DNA of 64,000 bases from Bacillota bacterium. Its GTDB lineage: Bacteria > Bacillota > Limnochordia > Limnochordales > ZCTH02-B6. The notes beneath the pieces were generated by a model that saw only the letters and a program-made list of their open reading frames with translations, made no database searches and had not been told where the DNA came from. Shown here piece by piece: positions 1 to 11,200 of the stretch (the stretch's first letter is position 1; each line of letters opens with the position of its first letter). The stretch is taken from the NCBI GenBank assembly GCA_017656145.1, contig JACDOI010000001.1, forward strand, positions 60,226 to 124,225. Direction: 5' to 3'. A program made the position numbers and the translations under genes.

Positions 1-98
1 CCTGGGTGTGCCCGCGCCCCCTGGGAGAAGATGCGTCCCTCCCCGCCCGCCAGGATTAGACGCGGGACAAGGCCCAAGCGCAGGCAGCCCCCCGCCCC

Positions 99-890
99 GT
101 GGGCAGCCACCACAACCAGTTCAACAACCAACCGCGGTGCTTCGCGCCGCTTTTGGATACGCCCATGGTCACCACCTTGCACGGTGCGGCGCTGCTTGAG
201 CCGGACACCCGGTTCGTCTACCGCCGATTCCGTCACCTGCCGTACGTGTCCATCAGCGACGCCGAGCGGTTGGGGTGTCCGGAGCTGAACTACGTGGCCA
301 CCGTCTACAACGGTGTCGACATCCGACAGTTCACCTTCCGCCCGGAAACCGGCGAGTACTTGATGTTCCTCGGGCGGGCGTCGGCCAAAAAAGGGCTTCA
401 CCTGGCCATTGAGGTGGCCGTGCGCTCGGGCGTGCCGCTCGTCATCGCAGCCCACATACCGCCCGGCGAGCGGGAGTTCTTTGACACCGTCGTCCGGCCG
501 CGCATTGACGGAAAGCTGATCCGGTTCGCCGGCGAGGTGGGACCTGACGAGCGAAACCGGCTCCTGGGCGGCGCCTTGGCCTTGTTGCACCTGGTCACCG
601 AGCCGGAGCCTTTCGGCCTGGTCTTGGCCGAAGCCCAGGCGTGCGGCACGCCCGTCATCGGTTTCGGACTCGGATCGGTCCCCGAGGTGGTGGCCCACGG
701 GGAGACCGGGTTCGTCGTCCGCAGCGTCGACGAGGCGGCCAAAGCCGTCGGCCAGGTGCACGCCCTGGACAGGCACGCCTGCCGGGCCCGGGTGGAAGCC
801 CGATTCACCATTGACCGCATGGTGGAAGGATACATCGAGGTCTACCGGCGTGTGCTGGAGGGGACAGGAACGGAAAACGGGCGGGTCTAG
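99..890 (+). CDS. Glycosyltransferase family 4 (N-terminally truncated at window edge)
   Basis: TPMVTTLHG, YNGVDIRQF, FLGRASAKKGLHLAIE, EPEPFGLVLAEAQACGTPVIGFGLGSVPEVV match GT4 glycosyltransferases; the usual N-terminal domain is missing. Confidence 0.8.
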   Translation: MGSHHNQFNNQPRCFAPLLDTPMVTTLHGAALLEPDTRFVYRRFRHLPYVSISDAERLGCPELNYVATVYNGVDIRQFTFRPETGEYLMFLGRASAKKGLHLAIEVAVRSGVPLVIAAHIPPGEREFFDTVVRPRIDGKLIRFAGEVGPDERNRLLGGALALLHLVTEPEPFGLVLAEAQACGTPVIGFGLGSVPEVVAHGETGFVVRSVDEAAKAVGQVHALDRHACRARVEARFTIDRMVEGYIEVYRRVLEGTGTENGRV

Positions 891-3800
891 GCGGGCCCAA
901 CTCCCCTCGCCGGCATCCTGACGGCCTGCCCCGCGGCCAGAAACACCACGTATGCTTCGCTGGCGTCCCGCCCGTATATCTCCCGGACCGCCCGGCAGTA
1001 GAGAGCCATTTGACCCTCGTACCGGCGGGCCGCGGCCGGTACCGCCCCGGGGCGGACGTCGTCGGTCTTGTAGTCGATTACGACCAGCTTTCCATCGTCC
1101 TGCAACAGGCAGTCGATGACGCCTTGCACCACGACGAATTCCCCGGCGGCCTCGGCCGGATCGAGCTCCGGATACACTTGCCCCGCGGGCAGGGACAAGG
1201 TAAACGGGATTTCCCGATGCACCCGGGCTGCTTTCGCCTGCAAGCGCCGGCCCAGGGGCGAGGCGAAAAACGCGGCCAGCATGCGGCAATCGATGGCTGC
1301 AGCCTGTTCCGGCGTGAGAACCTGTCGGGCCTTGAGTCGGTCTACCTGGGTGCGGATGCCGGCCTCTGTCAGCGGTTCCGACAAGTCCAGGTGCTGCAAG
1401 ACAAGGTGCACCGCGGATCCCCGCTCGGTCGGCGACAACGGGCGCTCGGCCTGCACAAACCGGGGGCGCCCCAAGGGGCGCAAGGGCGGTGCGACGGCCG
1501 GAGCGGCCTCCCCTTCCCCGCCGGAGTGAAACCGGCGCTTCAATTCGCTGACGCTTACCTTGGCCGGCCGGCTGGCTAGGGCTTTCCACGGGTAGCGCCA
1601 ATGGAGGCGGGGCTCAAGGGCTTCCCGGGCGGGACCGGCATCGACGCCGGGAAGGGGCCTCAGGCGGGCGACCGCGTCCCACGGCACGGAGGATTCGTCG
1701 TCCCGGACGTCCCCGGCCGCCAGCGCTAGAACGTTCGAAGCGTCCCAAACCCGCACCGCCCAGCGGGACGGGTCCCCGGCCACCGCCGGGTCGGCGGAGC
1801 CGAGATCGACACCGCCCAGCTGCCGCAAGGGGCTTCCGTCCCGATGGCGGGCCAGGGCCGGACCGAGCCAATCCAGCCAGCTTTTGGCGGAAAACAGCCG
1901 GGCCTCGTCCAGCGTCCAGCCAGGCTTTCTCGCCTCTTCCGACCACCTTCTGGCCAAACGTTCCACATCCCGCCCGGAGCCGATCAGGATAAGGCGCTCC
2001 CGCGCCCGGGTGAGCGCGACATACAGGATGCGCATTTCTTCCGCCAGCCCCTCCCGCTCCAGCCGGTGGAGGACCGCCGCGTGCAGCAGGGAAGGGCGGG
2101 CCACCCGCCGCTCGCCGTCCACCAGCGCCGCTCCGATCCCCAACTCCCGGTGGAAGGCGATGTGGGGCTGATCCGGGGGCCGGCGGAACGGGCGGCCCAA
2201 ATCCAAAACGAACACGATGGGAAACTCGAGCCCTTTGCTCCCGTGGACGCTCATCACCCGCACGACGTCCTCATGTTGCCCCAGTACCGGCGCAGGCCCA
2301 AGATCACCGGAGGCCTCCTGCAATCGCTCAACGAACCGCAAAAACCGGGCAAGGCCTTGGCGGGCGAACCGGTCGAACTGGCGAGCCCGCTCATAAAGAG
2401 CCCGGAGATTGGCCTGGCGCTGGCGGCCGCCGGGCATGGCACCGGCGTAATCCAGAAATCCCGTCTCGTCCAAAAGGCGCCAGACCAGCTCCGACAGGGG
2501 TCCCCGGCGGGCCGCGGTCCGCCACTCCTCAAGACGGGACAAAAACCGTCTCAGACGCCTGCCCAACTCATCCTCGTCGCCGGCGTTTTCCGCGAACGCC
2601 CGGACCGCGTCGTAAAACTCGCCCTCCTTGCACGCCGCCCGGATCCGGGCCAGCTCAGCCGCGGACAGCCCGCCGATGGGCGAGCGCAGCACCGCGGCGA
2701 GCGGGATGTCCTGGCGGGGATTGTCCAGCACCGAAAGGACGGCCAGCATGACCTCCACTTCCGTAGCGGCGAAATATCCGGTGCCGAGTTCCGCGTAAGC
2801 CGGAACGCCCAGGCGGGCGAACACGTCGACCAGGCAATTGGCCTTGTGGCGGGTCGCCCGGAGCAGCACCGCGACGTCGCCGTAGCGAGCCGGGCGGTAT
2901 CGCCCCTCGTCCCGATCCCAAACGACGGCTTGCCCGCCCTCCACGAGATCCCGAATTCGGCGGGCTGCAACAACCGCTTCCCGCTCAAAGGCCGTGAGAT
3001 CCGCGCCGTCTTCCTCGTCTTCGCCGGAAGCGCGTGCGGTTGTTGGGGCGCCTTCCGACACGGTCGCCGCGTCGGAAATCGCCTCGGGAGCCGGCGCCCA
3101 GGACGCGGGCACCTCTGTGTCGATGGCAGCCGCGGCTTCCGCCGCGGCCCGATGCCGCGCGGCTGCCAAAAGGCGCGGGTCCCGCTCCAGAATGTGAACT
3201 TCGACGGGCTCCTCGCCGGTTTCGGGTCCGTAGGATGCCGCGAATTTGAGCTCGGCGGCCGCGGAATAGGCCGTCTCACCGATGCCAGGCGTCATGATCT
3301 GCCGGAACACGAAATTGACCGCGTCCACCACCGACCGACGGCTGCGGAAGTTAGCCGAAAGATCGATCCGCCGCTCACCCGCCCCAGGCGCAGGCGAGGC
3401 CCGTTCGTAGCGGGCGAGAAACAGCCCCGGGTCCGCTTGGCGAAACCGGTAGATGCTCTGCTTCACATCCCCCACCAGAAACAACCGGCCGCCCTCGGTC
3501 CTAGGGCAGAGGCGCTCGAGGATCGCGTCCTGCACCCCATTGAGGTCCTGGCATTCGTCGACCAGCACCTCATCGAACGCGGCGCGGATCTCCTGGGCTG
3601 TCTCGGGATCTTCCAGCAGTTTGAGGCAGAAGTGTTCCAGATCCGGAAAATCCACCACGCCCCGTTCGGCTTTGACGGCGGCGTAGGCGGCGTCGAAGCG
3701 CAACACCTGCTCCACCAGGGCATCGATGATCGGAAACTGCCCGGCCACGTCGGCCAGATGTCGTTCTGGCGGGTTCCGGAACCAGCCGCCGGCGTCAGCC

Positions 3801-4735
3801 ACCAGGCGTTTCGCCTGCGAGCGCAGCTGCTGAACGGCCTTGCGGGTTTCGACATCGCCCTCGCCTTTTGCCGCCCGGGCAAGCGGGGGAAACGCCCACT
3901 CCTTCGCCCCTGCGAGCGAGGGCCAGCCCTGCTCGGCCGCCGATTCCAGGCGCTTCACCCGCTCGATATCCTCTTCAAGGGTTTGGGCGTGACCGGCCGC
4001 TCCGCCCGGTCCCAAAGCCAACGCCAGGGCAGATTCGAGCAGGCGCCGAGCCTCTCCTAGCCGGACCAGCGCCCGGTGAGCCAGCTCCCGAGCCCACGGT
4101 GTTTCGCCGAACCGCTCAGGCGCAAGATCCCGGTATGCCTGCCGGCACGTCTCAAGCCATACGCGGGGCTCGGGCAAGCTCCGGGCGTAGTCGTACATGT
4201 CGAGCACCAGTTGCCGCAGCCGGCCGTCGCCGTCCGGTCCCCCGTAAGCCACCACCAGCCGGGCAAAGGGGCTGTCGGAACTCGCCCGTTCGTAAGCCTG
4301 CTCCAGCACCTCGTCCAGCACTTCCAATCGCAACAGCTGGGCCTCTTGTTCATCGAGAACCCGGAAATCCGGATCGAGTTCCACCCGGTAAAAGTAGCGA
4401 CGCAAAAGACTCAGGCAGAACGCGTGCAAGGTGGAAATGGACGCCTTGGGCACAAGCAGGAGCTGGCGAAGGAGACGGCCGTTTTGCGGTTCGGCCCGCA
4501 GGCCGTTTTCCAGCGCCTGCACGATCCGGTGCCGCATTTCGGCCGCAGCGGCTTCCGTGAACGTAACCATTAAGAGCCGGTCGACGTCGACCCCTCCGGC
4601 CATGATCCGGCGAATGATCCGCTCCACCAGCACCGCCGTCTTGCCGGACCCGGCCGCGGCAGCCACCAGAACATGACCGCCTGCGGCATCGATGGCCGCC
4701 TGCTGTTCGGGCGTCCAGCGATGAGCCGAGCTCAT
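887..4735 (-). CDS. addA: Helicase-exonuclease AddAB subunit AddA
   Basis: UvrD-like Walker A (VLVAAAAGSGKTAVLVERI), ALTRARERL motif, C-terminal nuclease motif VIDYKTD; 1282 aa; overlaps addB. Confidence 0.93.
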   Translation of the reverse strand: MSSAHRWTPEQQAAIDAAGGHVLVAAAAGSGKTAVLVERIIRRIMAGGVDVDRLLMVTFTEAAAAEMRHRIVQALENGLRAEPQNGRLLRQLLLVPKASISTLHAFCLSLLRRYFYRVELDPDFRVLDEQEAQLLRLEVLDEVLEQAYERASSDSPFARLVVAYGGPDGDGRLRQLVLDMYDYARSLPEPRVWLETCRQAYRDLAPERFGETPWARELAHRALVRLGEARRLLESALALALGPGGAAGHAQTLEEDIERVKRLESAAEQGWPSLAGAKEWAFPPLARAAKGEGDVETRKAVQQLRSQAKRLVADAGGWFRNPPERHLADVAGQFPIIDALVEQVLRFDAAYAAVKAERGVVDFPDLEHFCLKLLEDPETAQEIRAAFDEVLVDECQDLNGVQDAILERLCPRTEGGRLFLVGDVKQSIYRFRQADPGLFLARYERASPAPGAGERRIDLSANFRSRRSVVDAVNFVFRQIMTPGIGETAYSAAAELKFAASYGPETGEEPVEVHILERDPRLLAAARHRAAAEAAAAIDTEVPASWAPAPEAISDAATVSEGAPTTARASGEDEEDGADLTAFEREAVVAARRIRDLVEGGQAVVWDRDEGRYRPARYGDVAVLLRATRHKANCLVDVFARLGVPAYAELGTGYFAATEVEVMLAVLSVLDNPRQDIPLAAVLRSPIGGLSAAELARIRAACKEGEFYDAVRAFAENAGDEDELGRRLRRFLSRLEEWRTAARRGPLSELVWRLLDETGFLDYAGAMPGGRQRQANLRALYERARQFDRFARQGLARFLRFVERLQEASGDLGPAPVLGQHEDVVRVMSVHGSKGLEFPIVFVLDLGRPFRRPPDQPHIAFHRELGIGAALVDGERRVARPSLLHAAVLHRLEREGLAEEMRILYVALTRARERLILIGSGRDVERLARRWSEEARKPGWTLDEARLFSAKSWLDWLGPALARHRDGSPLRQLGGVDLGSADPAVAGDPSRWAVRVWDASNVLALAAGDVRDDESSVPWDAVARLRPLPGVDAGPAREALEPRLHWRYPWKALASRPAKVSVSELKRRFHSGGEGEAAPAVAPPLRPLGRPRFVQAERPLSPTERGSAVHLVLQHLDLSEPLTEAGIRTQVDRLKARQVLTPEQAAAIDCRMLAAFFASPLGRRLQAKAARVHREIPFTLSLPAGQVYPELDPAEAAGEFVVVQGVIDCLLQDDGKLVVIDYKTDDVRPGAVPAAARRYEGQMALYCRAVREIYGRDASEAYVVFLAAGQAVRMPARGVGPA

Positions 4736-7700
4736 TCGGCGTCCTCCTCAATGACTTGCCAAGCGGCTTCCCGGGACAACGGCGGCAAGTCCCGGTACCC
4801 GTTGCCGGGCAAAAGCGGGTCAAATTGGCAGACGCTGTGGTACGGACAGTGGGAACACGGCCGCCGCCGGCTCAGGCGATACGGGCGCACGGAAACGTCG
4901 CCCGCCCGGATAGTCTCAGCCAGCTCTGCCGCCCGCCTGGCGGCAAATCGGGCCAACGTCGCAAATCCGTCCACCGGGAGCGCGTTGGTCGTCCGGGTAA
5001 CCCGGCCGTCCTTGGTCAGCCCGGCCGCCACCAGGTCGGACCCGCGATCTATCGTTGCGTCCATCAGCCGCAAGGCGTCAGGCTCGTCCACTACCATGCC
5101 CCGCATCCGCATCTCGCGCCGGAGAAGGGCATCGATATCCGCTTCGCCGGCCTCGCTGTCGTCCCGGACCATCGGTTCCCGCGCGGGAAAATACAGCATG
5201 CCGGCGGGTACCGCCTCCTGGCCGCCGGTCCAAGCTGTCCCGTGCTCAAGGGCCACCGCCATGTACACGGGCAACTGCAGGGAGAGGCCGTAAGCCACCT
5301 CGGCCATGTTCAAGTCCCGGGCCGAGCTCTTGTAATCCACGACCCTGATCCATACTCGCCCGTCGTCGCCTCGGGCCGCATCGATGCGGTCGATCTGCCC
5401 CACCACCCGCACAGGACCGCCCCTTGCCGTGATGACCCACGGCCCGACCGGGGCGCCGTGCTTGCCGAATGCGACCTCGACGGCCACCGGGCGGAAACGG
5501 CCTCGCCGGGCGTGCTCGGTGAGCGCCCAAACAGCCCGTCGCACCGTCCGCCGCAAGATCTCACCCAAGAAGGCGTGCCGGGCGGAGCTGAGCAAAATTT
5601 GATGGGCGATATTCGGGATGAGTTCGTCCGCAGACCGGTCGGCCAGGCGAACGGCGGTTTCATCGTCCAGCTCGCCCCAATCCCGGCCGCTCTCCCACAA
5701 AAGCTCGACAAACCGCCTCAAGGCCCCGTGGACGAAGATCCCGACCGCAAGCCGGTCCAACACCCGCCGGGGCCTTTCCCGAAGCTTGAGTCCGTACGCC
5801 GCGAAGTGGCGGAACGGGCATGCCGCCAACGTTTCCAGCCGGGTGACGCTCGTCCAAAGCTCGCGCCCAAACAGGGCTTCCGCCACCGGCGGCGGCAACG
5901 GAGGCACCAGGTTGCCGTGCTCAAGCCCGGCGAACACCGGCCGGCCCGCCTCTTTGAGGTCCGGCTCGGTGGCGACCCATTGGTAGATTTGCCACCACAC
6001 CTCGCCCGCCTGTTCGCCGGCACGGTGCCGCCGCAGCCGGGCAGCCAGGTGAGCGACCAGCCGCCGGCGATCCACCATCCGGTCGAGAAACCCCTGGTCG
6101 GTCTCGGGTTCGGCCGGCTCGGACACGACCGGCGCTTGGGGAAACAGCTCGGTCACCCGCCGGACGATGTACGACGGCGCCAGCGACCGCCCTTGCCCGT
6201 CCGCGGCCGGGTAGCTGAGCCACAAGTAGTCGCTGGCCCGGGTGAGGGAAATGTAGACCAGATACTGCTCATGCTCCAGCCGGGCCCGGCTCGTCGGGGA
6301 GAGTTCGAGGCGGGTTTGCGACAGCCGCTCCCGCTCCCGATCGGTGAAGATGACGTCCTCCGCCGGCGCTTGCGGCAACGTGCCGTCCAGCGCTCCCAAA
6401 ACGAGGGCCGCCTTAATGTCCGGCTGGCGGGAACGCTCCACCGAGCCGACGAGCACCTGGTCAAGGCCGGGCGGCACCAGGCCGATGGTCAAGTCTTCTA
6501 GTCCCGCTTCCACAACCTGGCGGAACTCGGCCGCGGAAAGCCAGTGATCTCCCATGGCGTCCACGAGCTCGTCGAGCAGCTGGACGACGCCGTGCCATAC
6601 CCCGGCATGCTCCTGCGCTTCCTCCGGGCGGCCGGACTGGCTGGCCGCCTCGATCCACTCCTCGATAGACGCGGCCGCCCCCACGTCCTCGAAAAACTCC
6701 CACAGCGCCGCGGCCAGAGCCCGGGCCGGGCCGCCTCGGCTCACCCGGGCGCCGAGCCGCCGAAGCGGAGCGACGACCCGCTCCCGAATCGCCTGAATCT
6801 CGTCTTCTTGGCGTTCGCGGCCCTGGAGCGAGGTCCCGCTCCCTCCGGCATCGAGATATGGCTTGCCGTCATCGTCTTCGTCCCGACCTAGACCGGCCAG
6901 CGGCTGAAACCGCCACGGCGCCGGGTCTACCCACGCGGCGCCTTCGATGCCGTGCTCCAAGGCGTAGTTTTCCAGCCGGTCGGCCTCATCCCGGCTGACC
7001 GGCATCAAGTCGGTCTTCAGACAGCGGATCACCGCCTCAGTCCGCCAGCCGCCGGAACACGCTTCAATGCTTGAGCGAACGAGCTCAACCAGGGGATGGT
7101 GGGCCACCCGCTTGCGACTGTCGATGAAGTGGGGAATCCCGTAACTGGTAAAGACGGCCTTGATCAGGTCCTGGTATGCGTCAAGCCTTCGGACGATGAC
7201 GGAAATGTCCCGAAACCGCCATCCCCGCTCCCGGCAAAGCCGCAAAATCTCCCGGGCCGCCGCCTCCACTTCGGCCCGGGCGTCGGCCGCGGCGACGATG
7301 CGCAAGGCAGCTTCCTGCTCCCTGGCGGAACCGGCAAAAACCTTCCCCGGCTGGACAAATGCTTCCCGCTCCAGGTGCGACAGCGCCGGGCGCCCTGCGA
7401 ACCGCCGCGCAGGCCCCCCCAGCACCCGCGGCGGTTCGATCGTCAACCCGTCTTCCCGGGCCATGGCCAACAGCCGGGCATACGTCTTGCGGGTCGGGGC
7501 GAACACGTCGGTCCCGGCCTCCCCTGGACTCGCCGGATCGAGGCACAAAGCGATCTCCATCGTTTCCGCAGACCGCCATAGCGACCGCAGCACCGCCAGT
7601 TCCTGGGGGGTGAAGCCGGAAAAGCCGTCAACCCATACCCAGGCACCGCGGGCGAGCCGGCTGGCCGGAAGCTCACCGGCGGCCAAGTCCAACAGCCCGT

Positions 7701-8256
7701 CGGGATCGGTAAATCGGTCCGCGGTGTGCTCCTCGAAGGCCTGCACGATCAGGGCCAAGTCGTGCAGCTTGGCGGCCAGCACCGGCTCTTCGCTTTCCAG
7801 CATTCGGCCGCGCCGGGCCAGCTCCTCGGGGCTGCACCGGTACGCCCGCAGCTCGGCCATGGTGTTGGCCAGCCGGGCGATGAACCCGGGACGCCCGGCC
7901 GCCCGGGAGAGCAGCCGCAACCGGCTCCGCTGATCATGGATCAGAGCCCGGAGCATCATGCGCTTGCCCATCGCTCCGAGGCGAGGCCGGGCGGCTCCAC
8001 CGGTTTCCTGCAGCACCCGGGCGGCCAGCCGTTGGAAGCTGAGCACGTGGGCCCGGTGGGTAGCCCGGACCGCCGCGTCCGACAACAGCGCCCGCTCCAT
8101 CTGAAACGTGGCCTGTTCGGGTACGAGCAAAATCAGCGGCGGGCCTTCCGGTTCGTCAACAAGCCGGCGGCGGATGGCCGAAAGGCATGTCCACGTTTTT
8201 CCGGTCCCTGCCCGCCCCAACAAGAACCGGAGCTTCACCGGACACTCTCCTCCCAC
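4732..8256 (-). CDS. addB: Helicase-exonuclease AddAB subunit AddB
   Basis: GRAGTGKT Walker A, C-terminal VVDYKSS nuclease motif and Cys cluster CSHCPYHSVCQFD; adjacent to addA. Confidence 0.9.
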   Translation of the reverse strand: MGGECPVKLRFLLGRAGTGKTWTCLSAIRRRLVDEPEGPPLILLVPEQATFQMERALLSDAAVRATHRAHVLSFQRLAARVLQETGGAARPRLGAMGKRMMLRALIHDQRSRLRLLSRAAGRPGFIARLANTMAELRAYRCSPEELARRGRMLESEEPVLAAKLHDLALIVQAFEEHTADRFTDPDGLLDLAAGELPASRLARGAWVWVDGFSGFTPQELAVLRSLWRSAETMEIALCLDPASPGEAGTDVFAPTRKTYARLLAMAREDGLTIEPPRVLGGPARRFAGRPALSHLEREAFVQPGKVFAGSAREQEAALRIVAAADARAEVEAAAREILRLCRERGWRFRDISVIVRRLDAYQDLIKAVFTSYGIPHFIDSRKRVAHHPLVELVRSSIEACSGGWRTEAVIRCLKTDLMPVSRDEADRLENYALEHGIEGAAWVDPAPWRFQPLAGLGRDEDDDGKPYLDAGGSGTSLQGRERQEDEIQAIRERVVAPLRRLGARVSRGGPARALAAALWEFFEDVGAAASIEEWIEAASQSGRPEEAQEHAGVWHGVVQLLDELVDAMGDHWLSAAEFRQVVEAGLEDLTIGLVPPGLDQVLVGSVERSRQPDIKAALVLGALDGTLPQAPAEDVIFTDRERERLSQTRLELSPTSRARLEHEQYLVYISLTRASDYLWLSYPAADGQGRSLAPSYIVRRVTELFPQAPVVSEPAEPETDQGFLDRMVDRRRLVAHLAARLRRHRAGEQAGEVWWQIYQWVATEPDLKEAGRPVFAGLEHGNLVPPLPPPVAEALFGRELWTSVTRLETLAACPFRHFAAYGLKLRERPRRVLDRLAVGIFVHGALRRFVELLWESGRDWGELDDETAVRLADRSADELIPNIAHQILLSSARHAFLGEILRRTVRRAVWALTEHARRGRFRPVAVEVAFGKHGAPVGPWVITARGGPVRVVGQIDRIDAARGDDGRVWIRVVDYKSSARDLNMAEVAYGLSLQLPVYMAVALEHGTAWTGGQEAVPAGMLYFPAREPMVRDDSEAGEADIDALLRREMRMRGMVVDEPDALRLMDATIDRGSDLVAAGLTKDGRVTRTTNALPVDGFATLARFAARRAAELAETIRAGDVSVRPYRLSRRRPCSHCPYHSVCQFDPLLPGNGYRDLPPLSREAAWQVIEEDAE

Positions 8257-11200
8257 ACCCGAGCTGGGCGCCCCCAGGCGGAAAGCTCCACCCGGTGGGC
8301 CACCAGCAAGATCTGCCGCTGCCTGGCGATAGACTCAAGGGCTTCCCGGATCCGCTCCAGACGGCCGGCGTCGCAGTTGACAAACGGATCGTCGAACAAA
8401 AGCGGCAGCGGGGCGTCCTCCGCCACCAGATCGGCGATGGCTAGTCGCAGCGCAAGATACAGCTGATCTCGGGTTCCCTGGCTCAGCTGGCCCACGGCGC
8501 ACCGTTGCCCGCTAGGTTCGCCGACGGATACCCGGAATTCCTCATCCAGCATGACCCGGACCGGCCGGCCGGTGAACCGAGCGAGATACCGGCCGGCCGA
8601 CTCGGCGAGGCGGCACCGGTGAGCGGCCTGGAATTCCCGAACGGCCGCCACAAGTTCTTGATGTGCCCTGGCCACCGCCGCCGCCTCCAGAGCCACCGCC
8701 TCGCGCCGGCGGATCAACTCCCGCAATTCTTCCTCGGCTTGGGCAATGTTGACGACCGGCCCGCCCGCAAGGCGGCTCTGCTCCTGCCACAGCGTCCGGA
8801 GCCGCTCCTCATCGGCCGCAAGTTCGGCCCGAAGCCGCTCCTGCTCCGTGGAAAGCCGCTCCAGCCGCTCTTCCGCCCTCGCTCCCGATTCGGCATCCTC
8901 CGGCTCGGGAAGCTCGGGATGGGCTTGACGGAGGCGCTCCATCTCCTGCAAGAAGGCGGCGGCCCCGTTGCCGGCAGCCGTCGCCAGTTCGTGCAGCTCC
9001 TCGGGGGTCTGGACGCCGTGGGCGGCCAAAAGCCCGGCCCGCTCCCCTTCCAGCCGGTCCAGCTCGTCCAATTCGAGCTGCCACTGCCGCACGCGCTCGC
9101 GCGCGGCGCTGGCGTCGCCGCCGACCGCGGCCAAAACAGGCCCCAGCTGCTCGCGCAACGACGCCGCCTCCGCCTGCCATTGCACAAGCTCGCCCCCGCT
9201 CTCCACATGCCGGACGGCCTCATCCCAGAACCCAACGGGAAGTTGATCCAAACGCTCGCCCACTTCCGCAGCAGTCGCCGCCGGGAAGCCCGCGGCCCGA
9301 AACAGCCCGGCCAGCTCGGCCCACGGGCCCGCAAGAGAGGCTGCGGGCACGCGTTCGGGAATTGCGTCGGCGCGGTTGAAGTGGCGCCGGCAAAACCCTT
9401 CGATGGAGCGGAGAAGCGCTTGAGCTTCTTCCCGGATCCGAACCCAGTCCCGGTACGCCTCTTCAACCTGCTGGCCGAACCGCTCCCGCGCCGGCCCGGT
9501 GGCCCGATCGAAGGCCGCCAGCGCTTCCCGCGCCCGGGCGGCCCGAATGGCCAACTCCCGTTCGGCTTCTTGACTGGGAACCGCCTGCCGCAGTTGCTCA
9601 AGGACAGCCGCCTGCTGCTGGCGGGCCAGGAGCCGTTCGCGCCAGGCGGCCAGCTCATGGGGCGCGGCCGTTGCCAGCGGTCCCCTGTATGATTCGTTCA
9701 TGGAGCTTTGGAGCCGGTTGGCTTCTTCCTCAAGCCCCCGCACCGTTCGGACCGCATCCCGGGGCAAGGTGCCTGCGCGCACCGCCCACCCGGCGGCCAG
9801 CGCCAGCACCGCCACGGCAGCTACGGCGGCCGCGGCCGGGCTGTAGACGCCGTAGACGCCCAGGCCGGCGATGACGGCCAAGACCGCGCCGGCCACTAGG
9901 ATGCCCGTCCGGCGGAGGGCCGACCGGCGCGCAGCGGCGTCCAAGCGGCGGCGAGCGTCCTTCAACTGTTCCTCGACTTGCCAGAGCCGTTCGAAGGCTT
10001 CCAGGCGGGCGTCTACCGCCTCCACGGGGTTCTCACCGAGCCCGGCCAAAGGCTCCACGTCGGCGAACGACCGGCGAAACCGGTCTTCCTCCGCCTGGTA
10101 AGTCGCCCGCTGTTCCCGGCAGCGGGCCAGTTCCAACTCCGCGGACTCGACCTCCTGCAAAAGCCGCTGGCGGGTCTTGGTGCAAGCTTGAAACAGGTGC
10201 AACTCTTCCGGAGCAGCCTGCTCGAATACGGCGTACTGGCCCGAAAGCCGCTCCTGAAGAAGCGCCAGGCGGTCCCGTTCCCCGCTGAACTCCCGCCATT
10301 CCCGGGCCAGCTGTTCGGCTTGCGCCCGCAGGCGATCGACGTCCCGTCGGGCTTGGTTCCGGGCGGCCGCGATGCGTTCCTCCAGCAACACAAGCTGCTC
10401 CAACAGCTCCCCGGTGCGCGGGTCCGCAAGGGCCATCTCCGGGAATTCCCGCTCAAGGCGCCGGCGGCCCGCATCCAGCTTGGCCTCCCGGTCCCGGACC
10501 CCCTCCCACGCCCGCAGCAGCTGAGCATACCTTTGCAGTTGATCCCGGCGCCGGGTCGCCAGCGCCCGCCACTGGCTGGCGGCGGCCAGAGCTTTCTCCA
10601 CCGCTGCAAGGCGCACCCGTTGCTCCCGGGCACGTTCCTCCAGTTCCCGCACTTGAACTTGGACGGCTTGAAGCGAATCGACAGCATGCCGGCTGCCATC
10701 AATGGCCGCCCGCAATTGGGCGATATCCCGATCGAGCTTCTCGAGCAGGCCGTCCTTGCGGGCGTTGGCCCCCGTCACGCCCAAGTCCCGGCTGGCCCGG
10801 GTCAGCTGGCGCAACTCGTCCACCAGGCGATCGAGCGCTTGGCGGTACGAGGCGGTGCCGGCACCCGATATGAGCTGCTGCACCTCGTGATCCAGCACCC
10901 GCTCTTCGGGCAAGGGCTGTGCGAGCACAAAGGCGCCCAGATACAGGTCCCGCGACGCGACGCCCAGCGTTTCCCGGAGAAACCGGTCGAAACGCCCGGC
11001 CCGCCGCCGGGCCGAAGGGTTGTGCTCTTCGGAGACGATGTCTTCCCAGGAGGTGCCGGAACGGCGGCTGACCCTCACCCAATGGGTTGCAAAGTTGCGG
11101 CGAATGAGATACACCGAGCCGCCGGCCGCAAACTCCAGCTCGCCCTCAAACCGCGACGGGCCGTCCCAGTTCTGGTAGCGGGCTTGACCGAACCGTTCCG

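Noticed and set aside
1844-4060. 738-aa plus-strand ORF antisense to addA
   Set aside because: Composition is the Pro/Arg/Gln-rich shadow typical of high-GC antisense frames; the opposite strand encodes full-length AddA.
4756-6501. 581-aa plus-strand ORF antisense to addB
   Set aside because: Antisense shadow of a well-supported gene; no recognisable domain.
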